From: Calidifontibacillus oryziterrae
Lineage (GTDB): Bacteria > Bacillota > Bacilli > Bacillales > Bacillaceae_J
DNA length: 64,000 bases
Direction: 5' to 3'
Assembly (NCBI RefSeq): GCF_000331575.1
Contig: NZ_ANOK01000004.1
Span: 207,649 to 271,648, forward strand
Part shown: one piece after another, positions 8,385 to 17,285 of the stretch
How positions within the stretch are numbered: the stretch's first letter is position 1
How the letters are laid out: every line of letters starts with the position of its first letter
Translations under genes and position numbers: made by a program
Notes under the pieces: model-generated
What the model saw: the letters and a program-made list of their open reading frames with translations, nothing else
Database searches by the model: none
Told to the model about the DNA's origin: nothing

Positions 8385-8960
8385 ATGATTAATGAACTAT
8401 CTTTATCAGGTTTATTGTTTTTAATTAGCATTGTGTTTACAGCAGTAGGTTTTATACTAGGTTCCGTATTTATGGTGAAACAATTAGCAGAGGGCATTAT
8501 TATGATAATGATCGCCGTATCGAGCGGAATACTCTTTTTTGGGATAGGCAAGGTGCTGCAATTATTAAATGATATTAAGGGTCAAGCAATTGTTCCATCA
8601 CCTGATAATCAGTTAATTGAAAATAATCAATCAAAAGAAATCGTTGAGGAGCCTGCCAAAATAGAAAAGGCAGAAGAAGAAAAAGAAGTTGAGGTCCCGT
8701 ATAATGTGCCTGTTGATTGGAAATTAACAGCTAAGCAACGTTCAAATATAATGGCATACTATTTAAAGGACAAACAAAGGATTGTTGAAAAGAATATCAT
8801 TGTTACGCCTTTTAAAGGATATTGTGTAGTTAAAACAAATCATTTTATCGATGTGATTGAAATGGTTGATGATCATCCCATTACGTTAAAGCGCGATCAG
8901 GTTGATAATTTTAAAGAGCTTCGGCAATGGATTGAAGCAAATGTATTTAGAAAAAAATAA
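8385..8960 (+). CDS. Two-TM membrane protein with cytoplasmic domain, 191 aa
   Basis: Two N-terminal membrane helices (~8-28, ~34-56), then an acidic linker rich in E/K (~75-110), then a compact C-terminal domain (WKLTAKQRSNIMAYYLKD...). I do not recognise the family. The ATG at 8385 is preceded by GGGGG at 8 nt. An upstream TTG/ATG pair (8367/8370) is in frame, so the N-terminus is uncertain by 5-6 residues. It is transcribed towards the SASP gene, with a shared hairpin between them. Confidence 0.7.
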   Translation: MINELSLSGLLFLISIVFTAVGFILGSVFMVKQLAEGIIMIMIAVSSGILFFGIGKVLQLLNDIKGQAIVPSPDNQLIENNQSKEIVEEPAKIEKAEEEKEVEVPYNVPVDWKLTAKQRSNIMAYYLKDKQRIVEKNIIVTPFKGYCVVKTNHFIDVIEMVDDHPITLKRDQVDNFKELRQWIEANVFRKK

Positions 8961-8971
8961 GAAAAGAAATA

Positions 8972-9000
8972 TCGGTCCCAAGCTAAAAGCATGGGACCGA
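8972..9000. terminator. Shared hairpin between converging genes
   Basis: TCGGTCCCA (8972-8980) pairs with TGGGACCGA (8992-9000). On the minus strand it is followed by ATATTTCTTTT, so it serves best as the terminator of the spore protein gene. Confidence 0.7.
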
Positions 9001-9020
9001 AGCCATTTATATTAAGTTAA

Positions 9021-9230
9021 TTAAAATTGACCGTGTGTGCCAGCCATTTGTTGTTGTGCCATAGATACTAGACGTTTAGTAATTTCCCCACCAACTGAAC
9101 CGTTAGCACGAGAAGTAGTATCTGCACCAAGATTAACACCGAATTCTTGAGCGATTTCATATTTCATTTGATCGATAGCTTGAGAAACACCAGGTACTAA
9201 TAATTGGTTACTACTGCTATTGTTTGCCAT
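9021..9230 (-). CDS. Alpha/beta-type small acid-soluble spore protein
   Basis: 69 aa. Both family signatures are present: [20 protein letters not shown] (with the GPR protease cleavage region at E-F) and [12 protein letters not shown]. Such proteins coat forespore DNA, giving UV and heat resistance, and are degraded at germination. The start is the ATG at 9230, with AAAGGAG upstream; the in-frame GTG further up overlaps that ribosome binding site. In B. subtilis sspB lies beside yheE-yheD-yheC, so this is probably the positional equivalent. Confidence 0.95.
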   Translation of the reverse strand: MANNSSSNQLLVPGVSQAIDQMKYEIAQEFGVNLGADTTSRANGSVGGEITKRLVSMAQQQMAGTHGQF

Positions 9231-9270
9231 AATTGTATTCACTCCTTTAGAATTTTCGTGTTGTTTATGG

Positions 9271-9329
9271 TGGGGTTAGTCGGGTTTTACCCAACAGTTT
9301 CGAAATACTGCCTCAAGTGGCTAACCCCA
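9271..9329. other. Branched inverted-repeat structure upstream of the SASP gene
   Basis: TGGGGTTAG (9271-9279) pairs with CTAACCCCA (9321-9329). Inside lie two more hairpins, GGGT-TTT-ACCC (9282-9292) and CAGT...ACTG (9295-9310). The 59-nt unit could be a structured leader of the SASP mRNA or a stand-alone RNA. It is not a tRNA: no anticodon arm or CCA is present. Confidence 0.45.
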
Positions 9330-9584
9330 TAATGAAAAAAATAATTCAATATAATATTTTATTTACTATTAAGTTACCCGTTTTTGATTTTTTTATTATT
9401 GGTAATAGTAGGATTTATTTAAGCTTCTTCATTGAAGTCTTGTACAATTTAGTAGTAGTTTTAGTTGTTTTTTATCGTCTATTCGTTCTAAATACTTGAA
9501 ATTATTGGTATTGTGTATTTGTTTTAGATGTCAGTTATATACACATACTGAATGTATATATTTTTAAAAAGGAGCAGTCCTATA

Positions 9585-9836
9585 ATGCATGTGTGCCCAT
9601 TATGCAACCAATTTTCTCAATTAAGTTTTACGTGTAATAATTGTAAGACAATAATGGATGATCACGGTAGATTGATGGACTTTTTTGATGATTATAGTGC
9701 ATATTTAGATATTGAGGGGATGAAGCTATTTGATGGCTATCCAACTGATCAGAAAGAGCATAGTTGTCCGCATGTTTTTTATTGTGAAAAGTGTAATACT
9801 AATACTACAGTGCTAATTAGCGAATATGAACTATAA
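9585..9836 (+). CDS. Small double zinc-ribbon protein, 83 aa
   Basis: Cysteine pairs CPLC and CNNC at the N-terminus (residues 3-25) and a C-terminal CPHVFYCEKC cluster (~60-72) indicate zinc binding. The middle LMDFFDDYSAYLDIEGMKL is typical of an uncharacterised Bacillus family. ATG at 9585 with GGAG upstream. Function unknown. Confidence 0.7.
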   Translation: MHVCPLCNQFSQLSFTCNNCKTIMDDHGRLMDFFDDYSAYLDIEGMKLFDGYPTDQKEHSCPHVFYCEKCNTNTTVLISEYEL

Positions 9837-9878
9837 GATATAAATCATATTTTTTTGATAAGATTTAGAGGATATTAT

Positions 9879-9932
9879 TTTACAAATGAAGAACGTATAC
9901 TATAATAAAGTATACAAGTACCAGCAGGGGTA
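9879..9932 (+). promoter_or_regulatory. Promoter and candidate operators of the CstR-like gene
   Basis: -35 TTTACA (9879-9884), 16-bp spacer, -10 TATAAT (9901-9906). GTATAC (9895-9900) and GTATAC (9910-9915) form an inverted repeat around the -10. TACC-N6-GGTA (9919-9932) follows and resembles a CsoR/CstR-type half-site pair. Either could mediate autoregulation. Confidence 0.55.
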
Positions 9933-9955
9933 ATTTATGAAGGATGGTGATGTAA

Positions 9956-10216
9956 ATGCAATATCCTCAAGATATGAAAAATCGCTTAAAACGAGTAGAG
10001 GGACAAGTTCGAGGAATTCTCCGTATGATGGAGGAAGATAAAGATTGTAAAGATGTAATTACTCAGCTATCTGCCGCAAGGTCCGCAATTGATCGAGCTA
10101 TTGGCTATGTAGTTGCCAAAAATCTAGAGCATTGTATTCGAAACCAAGCGGAACAAGGTGAGAGTGCAGATGAAGTAATTAACGAGGCAATTCAAATGAT
10201 TGTTAAGAGTCGATAA
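9956..10216 (+). CDS. CsoR/CstR-family (DUF156) metal- or persulfide-sensing repressor
   Basis: 86 aa, all-helical. MKNRLKRVEGQVRGILRMME is the family signature. One Cys follows near residue 31 (DKDCKDV) and another near 60 (KNLEHC). Copper-sensing CsoR has Cys-His-Cys; here the middle His position is Asn (AKNLEHC), a pattern closer to the persulfide sensor CstR and B. subtilis YrkD. No sulfur-transferase or copper-exporter gene is adjacent, so the target operon is elsewhere. AAGGA lies 11 nt before the ATG. Confidence 0.85.
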   Translation: MQYPQDMKNRLKRVEGQVRGILRMMEEDKDCKDVITQLSAARSAIDRAIGYVVAKNLEHCIRNQAEQGESADEVINEAIQMIVKSR

Positions 10217-10218
10217 AA

Positions 10219-10254
10219 GAGGGGCTAAACCAGTTTTGGGTTTAGCTCCTTTAT
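10219..10254 (+). terminator. Terminator of the CstR-like gene
   Basis: GGGGCTAAACC-AGTTTT-GGGTTTAGCTCC stem followed by TTTATC. Confidence 0.85.
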
Positions 10255-10320
10255 CTTAGTCGATGCGCTCTTAGTTTATACGTCGCTAACGCTAATCAGG
10301 GCGCTTGCGCCTTTTTTATT
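10251..10320 (+). repeat. Dispersed repeat, copy B (half element with its own terminator)
   Basis: CGATGCGCTCTTAGTTTATA and CGTCGCTAA are identical to the right half of copy A. It ends in GGCGC-TT-GCGCC followed by TTTTTT, an intrinsic-terminator shape that copy A has lost. Confidence 0.75.
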
Positions 10321-10381
10321 TTCGATAGTACATTTTTTTTATCGGGTTGTTTTAAGCTATTTAGCATTCTGTTGTTATTCG

Positions 10382-10585
10382 TCATTCAGCTTTTTGTGGT
10401 GGTTCTTCAGCAGTTAAGTCAATGGTCTCTTCAATTTGCTTTTTTTCATGTCTAGTAATGACTGTACCATTAGCAAGACCGCCACTGATCATCCGTTCGA
10501 CATCCATGAAATAACGGTCACGACCCTCATATTTCGAGTCTTTACGATACAATCTTTCTATTTCTTTATTTTTATTTGCATTCAT
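10382..10585 (-). CDS. Small hydrophilic protein, 67 aa, unknown
   Basis: AAGGAGGG lies 6-7 nt upstream of the ATG. The protein is charged, with YRKDSKYEGRDRYFMDVERM followed by ISGGLANGTV. I recall similar short sequences in spore formers but no name. It precedes the reverse-strand YheC/YheD cluster's downstream end, so it may belong to the same sporulation neighbourhood. Confidence 0.6.
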   Translation of the reverse strand: MNANKNKEIERLYRKDSKYEGRDRYFMDVERMISGGLANGTVITRHEKKQIEETIDLTAEEPPQKAE

Positions 10586-10645
10586 GTTGTCCCTCCTTAC
10601 TATTAATTTGTTCTTAAGGAGGGGAAATATACGGATGTTATACAG

Positions 10646-11710
10646 TTATACTTTTGTATCCACTTTTACATGTTCGGTAAAAATTTGCATAAGGTTTTTT
10701 ATACCACTCTCATATATATCAATTTCATCAAATTTCATTGGTTTTGCATTGATGTCAAAAATATAATAATGTCCAGAAACTGATTTTCCGATATCAACTG
10801 AGAATTCTTTTAAATTTTGATATTTGCTTGAAAGAGTCACTCCGCAGCTTGAAATTATTTCTTGAAGTCTTGTTTTGTCAACTGATGTTGCAATTTCGTC
10901 CAGCTTCAATATGTTGCCGCCCTTCAAAACGTGAGTAGTAATACCATTTTTCTTGCGCTGTCTTATTCCCATTCCGGAAATAACCCATTCGTTGTTAAGC
11001 AAATGAGTCAGAAGTCGGAAATCAAAGCTCCGATTGTTTTGTTCCTCAAGCTCGATATGCCGCTGGGCTAGATAATCTCTATTTAAGATTAATGGTTGTA
11101 TTTTATCTTTCCAAAGCTTAGTAAATGACGAAGAACCATATGCCTTTTCATAGGCTCTCAATAGGTACGTTTCATTTTTAAGTTTTGAAAGTACGTAAAT
11201 TCCATTGCCTTTACTACCTTCACATGGCTTCAAATATAAGGAGTTATGTCTCTTTAATAGCTGATGTAATTGTTCTTTAGTGGTGATAAGCTCTGTTTCT
11301 GGTAAGTATTGTTGTAAAGTAGGTTCTTGACTAAATGTGTTGTAAACATCCCATTTTGATAAAAAACTTTGATTAAAAAAAGGGATCGATTGCTGGTTAC
11401 ACCATGCGGAAAAAGCTTGGAAACTTTCCGTTTTCTCATCCTTCCTGTAAGGGATCCGATTGTAAATAATTGTTGGTCTAGGAATAGTAGTTGTATACAA
11501 CCATTTATTTTTGTCTTCTTTAAAAACATAACCATAATTTAGTTTGCCATTACATAAGGATGCTGGTGTTAATAAAATTACCTTTCCGCCAATAGAAGTA
11601 AGTCTTTTGGATAGTTCACGAAATAATGTGAAATTCCCTGTTATCGGTGAGTTCTTACCTTCTGAAGTTAGTATTCCAACAATCGAAATTTCTTTGTTAC
11701 GTTTTTTCAT
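10646..11710 (-). CDS. YheC/YheD-family ATP-grasp spore protein (short type, copy 4)
   Basis: 354 aa, last gene of a four-gene leftward operon. ATP-grasp elements include YLKPCEGSKGNGIYVL (ATP-binding lysine and glycine loop, ~150-165) and the acidic/Asn end FDINAKPMKFD. The family holds the endospore-associated proteins YheC (363 aa) and YheD (453 aa) of B. subtilis. The peptide or polymer ligase substrate is unknown. Its ATG overlaps the preceding gene's end by 14 nt, with AGGGGTG upstream. The short form lacks the ~90-residue N-terminal domain present in the long paralogues. Confidence 0.85.
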   Translation of the reverse strand: MKKRNKEISIVGILTSEGKNSPITGNFTLFRELSKRLTSIGGKVILLTPASLCNGKLNYGYVFKEDKNKWLYTTTIPRPTIIYNRIPYRKDEKTESFQAFSAWCNQQSIPFFNQSFLSKWDVYNTFSQEPTLQQYLPETELITTKEQLHQLLKRHNSLYLKPCEGSKGNGIYVLSKLKNETYLLRAYEKAYGSSSFTKLWKDKIQPLILNRDYLAQRHIELEEQNNRSFDFRLLTHLLNNEWVISGMGIRQRKKNGITTHVLKGGNILKLDEIATSVDKTRLQEIISSCGVTLSSKYQNLKEFSVDIGKSVSGHYYIFDINAKPMKFDEIDIYESGIKNLMQIFTEHVKVDTKV

Positions 11711-13061
11711 GAAAAAGCACCCCTGGATTATAAATCGATTTTTTTGTTAGAAAAACAGCGTATGAGATCGGCAATGAACGTGATAATTTGTCATATTTCT
11801 TTAATTTTGGATGCTTGAATATGGAGCGGCCAGGTTTTGAATTAGCTTCAAATAGCCAAATTTTACCTGTTTTATCCACGCCTAGATCAAATCCAATTTC
11901 CCCTATATTGCCGGTAATTTCTTTGTCTAGAATTAAACTTATTGATAAAACGGTTTCCTCGATTTGACTTGCAATGTTTGTAGGGAGATTTGTGAAATTT
12001 AGAATTTCATCCATTGTTTTTACTGTTCCGCCACTACCTATATGAGTTGTAATACTACCCGTTCCTGCTACTTTTGCAGCAATTGCACTGACCTGCCATT
12101 CTCCAAACTCATCCTTATTTGTATGGACACGGAAGTCTATTGGTTTTTCATTCATTCTTAGAAGTTGGATTCCTTGCTGCACAATAAAATGTTGCAATGT
12201 TGTAGTTTGAAATTGATGTGTAAGTAGGTTTTCTAACGTTTTATATTTGCGAAGGTAATTTTTTTCATTCTGGCGAAACCGACAGTAGTAATAGTTATCT
12301 ATATTTGATTTGAATATTTGCTGAATACCTAAACCTAAACTGCCATTAATTGGCTTTATAAAAACTTTATTATATTTCCTTAAAAAATCATCAACAACTG
12401 TAATCGTAGGATGTGGGGTCGTTTCGGGTAAAAATTGCTTTACTGAATGCTTGCTAAGAATTTGATGTATCTCCAATTTATTGAAAAATCCAGGATTAAA
12501 CCATGGAATTGAATATTCAATTTGCAGTCTTTTTTTGATGTCTTGGAGAACGTTATGATTTTCCGTTTTCCGATTTGGTAATCTATCATATATTACGTTA
12601 GGGAAAGGGATTTCGCTTTGAATCCAACCATCAGAGTTGTGGAAATAGCCGTTAATTGTCCCTTTTTCCCAGTTAATATGGTTAGCTCCGAAGACGAAGG
12701 CAAAGGCACCAACAGTTTTTTCAGTAGATAACATTTTTGCGAAAAATAAAGATCGTTCGCCAATCGGTCTAAGGCGTGAACCAGTGAATCCTGCTGTGAA
12801 AACACCTACTAATGGACCAATATGAATCATTTCTTCATTAGGAATAACATGAACTTTGCTAGTATATGGGATCATTAATCTCTTCCAAACATTATTACAA
12901 ATATAAATTGTTTTATCTTTAGTGGATTTTTTCACAATACAATGGCAGGTTTTTGTACCAAACGAGATTTCGTTACTATGCTTTACTATAGAATATAGTG
13001 GATTAGGGATATATACGTAGTTTTCATTGTCATCAAGCTTTTTTATTGTATAAACAGACAT
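11697..13061 (-). CDS. YheD-type ATP-grasp spore protein (long type, copy 3)
   Basis: 454 aa, the same length as B. subtilis YheD. An N-terminal ~95-residue domain (SVYTIKKLDDNENYVYIPNP...) is followed by PLVGVFTAG and the ATP-grasp core, with VFIKPINGSLGLGIQQI and FEANSKPGRS. AAAGGAG upstream of the ATG overlaps the stop of the previous gene, indicating translational coupling. In B. subtilis YheD localises around the forespore; the same role is inferred here. Confidence 0.87.
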   Translation of the reverse strand: MSVYTIKKLDDNENYVYIPNPLYSIVKHSNEISFGTKTCHCIVKKSTKDKTIYICNNVWKRLMIPYTSKVHVIPNEEMIHIGPLVGVFTAGFTGSRLRPIGERSLFFAKMLSTEKTVGAFAFVFGANHINWEKGTINGYFHNSDGWIQSEIPFPNVIYDRLPNRKTENHNVLQDIKKRLQIEYSIPWFNPGFFNKLEIHQILSKHSVKQFLPETTPHPTITVVDDFLRKYNKVFIKPINGSLGLGIQQIFKSNIDNYYYCRFRQNEKNYLRKYKTLENLLTHQFQTTTLQHFIVQQGIQLLRMNEKPIDFRVHTNKDEFGEWQVSAIAAKVAGTGSITTHIGSGGTVKTMDEILNFTNLPTNIASQIEETVLSISLILDKEITGNIGEIGFDLGVDKTGKIWLFEANSKPGRSIFKHPKLKKYDKLSRSLPISYAVFLTKKSIYNPGVLFHEKT

Positions 13062-13065
13062 ATAA

Positions 13066-14136
13066 TCAACTCCTTTGAAGCTCTAAATGCTGACAATAAG
13101 CTAAAGGTGCTTTGTATAGAAAGTCTTCAATTTTTTCATTTAGATGAAGTATTGTTTGATGCCCAGGCTTTGAGTTTGTATCAAGGATCCAGATCGTTCT
13201 ATCTTTGGCGACACCAATATCAATACCAATTTCAAATAGTGGGCCAAAGTTTTGTTCAAGAATAGTTGGCAAATGGGATACTATCGTTTTAATATCATCC
13301 TTTATAAGTACACGTTCATGATGATTATAAGTTTTTAACCACTTTTTGAAGCTATGAACTGTTCCACCGCTATGAAGATTAGATATTAAAAAGCCTGGTT
13401 GGCCTTTACGAATTCCACGCCCAATTTCGATCCATTGGTCGGGTTTATTTTTTTGAACTAGTACTCTAATATCAAAACATTGATGATCGTGATCTTGTAA
13501 ATTTAATAATGGCTGTACTAGATAGGAGTGTGTGGTAATTAGTTTTTTTAGCCAGTTTGATAGTAGCAGCTTATTTGAATAATCCTTTCTGATAATTTGT
13601 TTATTTATATGTGTTTGCAGTTCAATTTTTCTGCCTTCTTTTAGTGATAAGGCAACAATTCCTTTCCCCTGTGAGCCGTTGATTGGTTTTAATAATACCT
13701 TTTGATATTTCTTTAAAAATTTGAGGATATGGCTTGGTTCCGTTGCGATTATGGAATGAGGGACATAGTAGTTTAAGATTGGATGTTCAGAAAGTATCTT
13801 GTAAATTTCCCATTTATTTGGCAAACCATAACCGATAAAAGTTGTATTTCTTCTTTTTTTCAACCAATTTACAATTGGAGAATATTTACGGAACTGCTCT
13901 TCGGTTGCGTAAAAGCACCGATCATATAAGTAATTTGGGATTGGGAAGCTTGCTCTCTCCCAATTGCAATTAATGGAATTAAAAATTTCTCCATTTACTA
14001 ATTCGGTGTTAGGATCTATGTCTGCAGGTGAAAAACAAAACACCTCTGTTGTAGTTGTTAAGGCTCGTTTTGCTACTTCAGTATAATATTTACGTTCAAT
14101 ATTTTTATTTAATGTTAAGAAACCAAAGGATAACAT
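13066..14136 (-). CDS. YheC-type ATP-grasp spore protein (short type, copy 2)
   Basis: 356 aa from the ATG at 14136, chosen because GAGGAGGG sits 5 nt upstream; the longer frame from 14178 would run back over the end of the preceding gene. ATP-grasp signature VLLKPINGSQGKGIVAL and terminal LDTNSKPGHQ. It ends 4 nt before the next gene, so it is in the same operon. Diverged from copy 4 but with the same organisation. Confidence 0.85.
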   Translation of the reverse strand: MLSFGFLTLNKNIERKYYTEVAKRALTTTTEVFCFSPADIDPNTELVNGEIFNSINCNWERASFPIPNYLYDRCFYATEEQFRKYSPIVNWLKKRRNTTFIGYGLPNKWEIYKILSEHPILNYYVPHSIIATEPSHILKFLKKYQKVLLKPINGSQGKGIVALSLKEGRKIELQTHINKQIIRKDYSNKLLLSNWLKKLITTHSYLVQPLLNLQDHDHQCFDIRVLVQKNKPDQWIEIGRGIRKGQPGFLISNLHSGGTVHSFKKWLKTYNHHERVLIKDDIKTIVSHLPTILEQNFGPLFEIGIDIGVAKDRTIWILDTNSKPGHQTILHLNEKIEDFLYKAPLAYCQHLELQRS

Positions 14137-14147
14137 GATTTCCCTCC

Positions 14148-15521
14148 TCAAAAATTCCAGGCTGTTAGATTGTGACAAAAATTAATAATTGCTTTTGCAG
14201 AAGGTCTTACCTGTAAAGTCTTTAGACCAAGATCATGATTTTTTGAAGGCTTTGTATTTACCTCTATAATCCATGGCTTTCCGTCCTCATCAAGTGCAAG
14301 ATCAATTCCTAACTCCCCGTAAATCCCGTCGGTATGTTGGTGGATTGCAAAGGCAACTTCAATAGCTATCTCAGCTAGCAATTTTTTAAGATGAATTGCG
14401 GTTTTTTGTTCAAAGTGTTCAAACAAGACATGGTTAATTGTAAATAATTCACCGCCTCTAGAGATATTAGAGACAAATTCATTTTTTGACGAGACTCTAG
14501 CTACTTGTGAGCTAATAACCCACTCATTTTCATATTTTTGATGGCATAGCAAGCGAAAGTCAAGGGGGCGATCCTGCCAACTTAAAAGCTTTAAACCTTG
14601 TTGAATAATATAACGTTGCTCCTTAAATTTTGGCCTTATAACATCATATAACTGCATGATTGTTGGATAGTACCTTTCAATTTCTCCTGAGAACGTTGTA
14701 TAGTCTAAATTAAAGCCTGCTTCAAGCTGATTAATTTTAAAAATATTTTTTCCTTGGCTTCCGTGAACGGGTTTTATGAAGACGGTTTCGTAGTCTTTAA
14801 GCATTTCTTCAATAGTTGCTCTTCCATTTAAAAGTTTTGTATGTGGCAAATATGGTAATAGATAATCATATTCACAAAGGAGCTCAAATACCTCCCACTT
14901 ATTTAAAAAGCGCTCATTAAAATAAGGTATATTGACTTTCTCAAGCTGCTTAAAAAATAGGCTTGTTGCACTTGACCGCTCAGTAATGCGAGAATGAATG
15001 CGGTTATGGATGACATGTGGCACGGGTAGCTTGTGCGGATACCAGCCTGAGGATGCTCCGTTATACCAATATCCGTCTACATAATCATTATGGTAATTTT
15101 GATAATGAAACACATATAAAAAAGATGATTTTTCGCGAGCATATCGTTGTAATTCATAAATAAATTTATCAATTGTTCCAAAATGATTATTTTTTATCTG
15201 GTCGGTAACAATTCCAATATAAGGGCCAAATTCCCAAATGGCATCTTCTGAATTTACTTTTAAATAAATGTTAATAGGACTTTCCGGAAGGAAAAGCTTT
15301 TCGTAAAGAACTTTGGAACAATATATGGTTTGTGCCTCTTGTGAGGCAGAATGAACATCGATATTACAGTCAATGAGACATTTTCCGGACCTTAACGCAA
15401 CTTTTTGAAGTTCAGTGGTGTTTGTTTGCTCCATTAAATTTCGACTTATTATAATGATGGGGGACTTGTCATTTCTTTCAACTTCACAAGGTAAAAGCTG
15501 TACTTTATAAAAATTATTCAT
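14148..15521 (-). CDS. YheD-type ATP-grasp spore protein (long type, copy 1)
   Basis: 457 aa, first gene of the operon. An N-terminal domain (~1-100) precedes PYIGIVTDQ and the ATP-grasp core with VFIKPVHGSQGKNIFKI and IEVNTKPSKN. GTGAGGG lies upstream of the ATG. The gap of 112 bp to the diverging yheB holds both promoters. The long-short-long-short order suggests that a yheD-yheC pair was duplicated. Confidence 0.87.
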   Translation of the reverse strand: MNNFYKVQLLPCEVERNDKSPIIIISRNLMEQTNTTELQKVALRSGKCLIDCNIDVHSASQEAQTIYCSKVLYEKLFLPESPINIYLKVNSEDAIWEFGPYIGIVTDQIKNNHFGTIDKFIYELQRYAREKSSFLYVFHYQNYHNDYVDGYWYNGASSGWYPHKLPVPHVIHNRIHSRITERSSATSLFFKQLEKVNIPYFNERFLNKWEVFELLCEYDYLLPYLPHTKLLNGRATIEEMLKDYETVFIKPVHGSQGKNIFKINQLEAGFNLDYTTFSGEIERYYPTIMQLYDVIRPKFKEQRYIIQQGLKLLSWQDRPLDFRLLCHQKYENEWVISSQVARVSSKNEFVSNISRGGELFTINHVLFEHFEQKTAIHLKKLLAEIAIEVAFAIHQHTDGIYGELGIDLALDEDGKPWIIEVNTKPSKNHDLGLKTLQVRPSAKAIINFCHNLTAWNF

Positions 15522-15633
15522 TATAAGCCCTCACAATGGTTCATACTTTAAAAACTAGGCATTTGCTGATATCGTATAGTATGATAATTAAACGTAGTGT
15601 GTGAGGAAATGATAGAGGAAGGTTGTTGTACAT

Positions 15634-16770
15634 ATGAATTTTGTAATAATGATTGTTTTTATGATGGTGATTGGTGCCTTAATTGGTGGAGTTACAAATC
15701 ATCTAGCTATTAAAATGTTATTCAGGCCCTATAAACCGATTTATATATGGGGGAAACAGCTGCCATTTACTCCTGGTCTCATTCCGAAGCGCCGAGAAGA
15801 GTTAGCGGTTCAGCTCGGTAGGATGGTAGTGGACCATTTATTAACAGCTGAGGGTATTCGTAGTAAATTTAAAGAACCAAACTTTAAACGAGATATGGTA
15901 ACATGGGCGCAGTCTGAAGGGATGCGGATATTAGAAAGTGATAAGAAGATTATTCAATGGTTTGAACAGTTTGGAGTAGTGGATTCAGAAAATAAAATAG
16001 AACAACAATTAAACGCGTTTATTGGAAGCAGGTATGAGGAGGTAATGGGACAAGCTCGATCAAAGACATTAAAAGAAACGTTACCAAATCAGTGGCTAGC
16101 AAAAGTTGATGCAATAATCCCCGATATTTCCATATACATATTAGAAAAGGGGATTGAATATTTTGAAAGTGCTGAAGGTAAACAACGCTTAAGCATCATG
16201 ATTAATGATTTTCTTGAAAACCTTGGGACTTTAGGAAATATGGTAAAAATGTTTTTAAGCAATGAAGCCATCGCTAATTCAATTCAACCTGAGTTAGTTA
16301 GGTTTTTAAGCCATCGTGGTACGTTTAATTTACTTACACAGTTATTAGATAACGAATGGGATAAAATTAAAGAATGGAGAATAGGCCGTTTAGAGCAAAA
16401 GCTCGGTAAGGAACGAGTGTTATCATTTTTGCAAACCCATATTGCGGAACAAATTCCATACAAAAAATGGTTACATTCGACTATTGGTGAAGTAACAGCA
16501 GCCTATAAGGAAATCATTCTTGAGGTTTGGATTCCGAAAGCGGTTGAGCTTGGTGGAGAATTTATTGCAACACGAATCGAGGAAATGATGGAGAGACTTC
16601 ATTTAGCGGAGATCGTTCGTAATCAAGTTGAAGGTTTTTCTGTTGAACGTTTAGAGGTAATGGTATTGTCAATTTCAAAACGAGAATTTAAAATGATCAC
16701 ATTTTTAGGTGCACTATTAGGTGGAGGAATCGGTATTGTTCAAGGATTAATCGTGCTTTTGGTTCAGTAA
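15634..16770 (+). CDS. yheB: DUF445 membrane protein YheB
   Basis: 378 aa. An N-terminal membrane helix ([20 protein letters not shown]) is followed by the DUF445 motif [20 protein letters not shown], a long helical middle, and a C-terminal membrane helix ([20 protein letters not shown]). Length and position beside yheA match B. subtilis YheB. The biochemical role is unknown. GAGGAAGG precedes the ATG. Confidence 0.9.
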   Translation: MNFVIMIVFMMVIGALIGGVTNHLAIKMLFRPYKPIYIWGKQLPFTPGLIPKRREELAVQLGRMVVDHLLTAEGIRSKFKEPNFKRDMVTWAQSEGMRILESDKKIIQWFEQFGVVDSENKIEQQLNAFIGSRYEEVMGQARSKTLKETLPNQWLAKVDAIIPDISIYILEKGIEYFESAEGKQRLSIMINDFLENLGTLGNMVKMFLSNEAIANSIQPELVRFLSHRGTFNLLTQLLDNEWDKIKEWRIGRLEQKLGKERVLSFLQTHIAEQIPYKKWLHSTIGEVTAAYKEIILEVWIPKAVELGGEFIATRIEEMMERLHLAEIVRNQVEGFSVERLEVMVLSISKREFKMITFLGALLGGGIGIVQGLIVLLVQ

Positions 16771-16792
16771 TTCAAATTGGAGGGATGAGCAA

Positions 16793-17149
16793 TTGGGTAC
16801 TATGTATGATATTGCATATAGTCTAGAGAAAGCTTTAAGAGAAAGTGATGAATTTAAGACATTGAAATCATACTATAATTCGGTGTCAAACGATCCATCT
16901 TCAAAGCAGTTGTTTGATAGCTTCCGGGAAACACAATTCGAGCTTCAGCAAAAACAAGTAATGGGAGAGGAAATAACTGAGGCTGAAGTTCATAAAGCAC
17001 AACAACAATTTCAGCTTATTCAACAGCATACAGTTATTTCAAAGTTACTAGAGGCAGAAGGACGAATGACAATGATTATTAACGATTTAAACAAAATAAT
17101 CATGCAACCACTTGAGAAGCTATACGGCGTTCCAGAGGAATTTAAATAG
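16793..17149 (+). CDS. yheA: YlbF/YmcA-family protein YheA
   Basis: 118 aa, helical, with DIAYSLEKALRESDEFKTLK and the DPSSKQLFDSFR segment typical of the YlbF/YmcA superfamily; YlbF, YmcA and YaaT regulate RNase Y in B. subtilis. The start is TTG, set by GGAGGG 8 nt upstream; the nearest in-frame ATG would be too far. It begins 22 nt after yheB, so the two form an operon. Confidence 0.9.
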   Translation: MGTMYDIAYSLEKALRESDEFKTLKSYYNSVSNDPSSKQLFDSFRETQFELQQKQVMGEEITEAEVHKAQQQFQLIQQHTVISKLLEAEGRMTMIINDLNKIIMQPLEKLYGVPEEFK

Positions 17150-17285
17150 TTTTTTATTTTAAAAATTCAAAATCACTATTAAGACATTCATCAGACAGTA
17201 TCCTTTTGCTTTTAGTTCTAAACGAATTCCTTAATACATACGTTTATTATAAGGAGATTAACGTTGTTTTAAGGGGGATGTCATC

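Noticed and set aside
9271..9329. tRNA or tRNA-like gene
   Set aside because: Too short, with no anticodon arm or conserved D/T-arm bases despite the cloverleaf-like outer stem.
9317..9499. 60-codon hydrophobic ORF
   Set aside because: AT-rich sequence, start lies in the inverted-repeat structure, no ribosome binding site.
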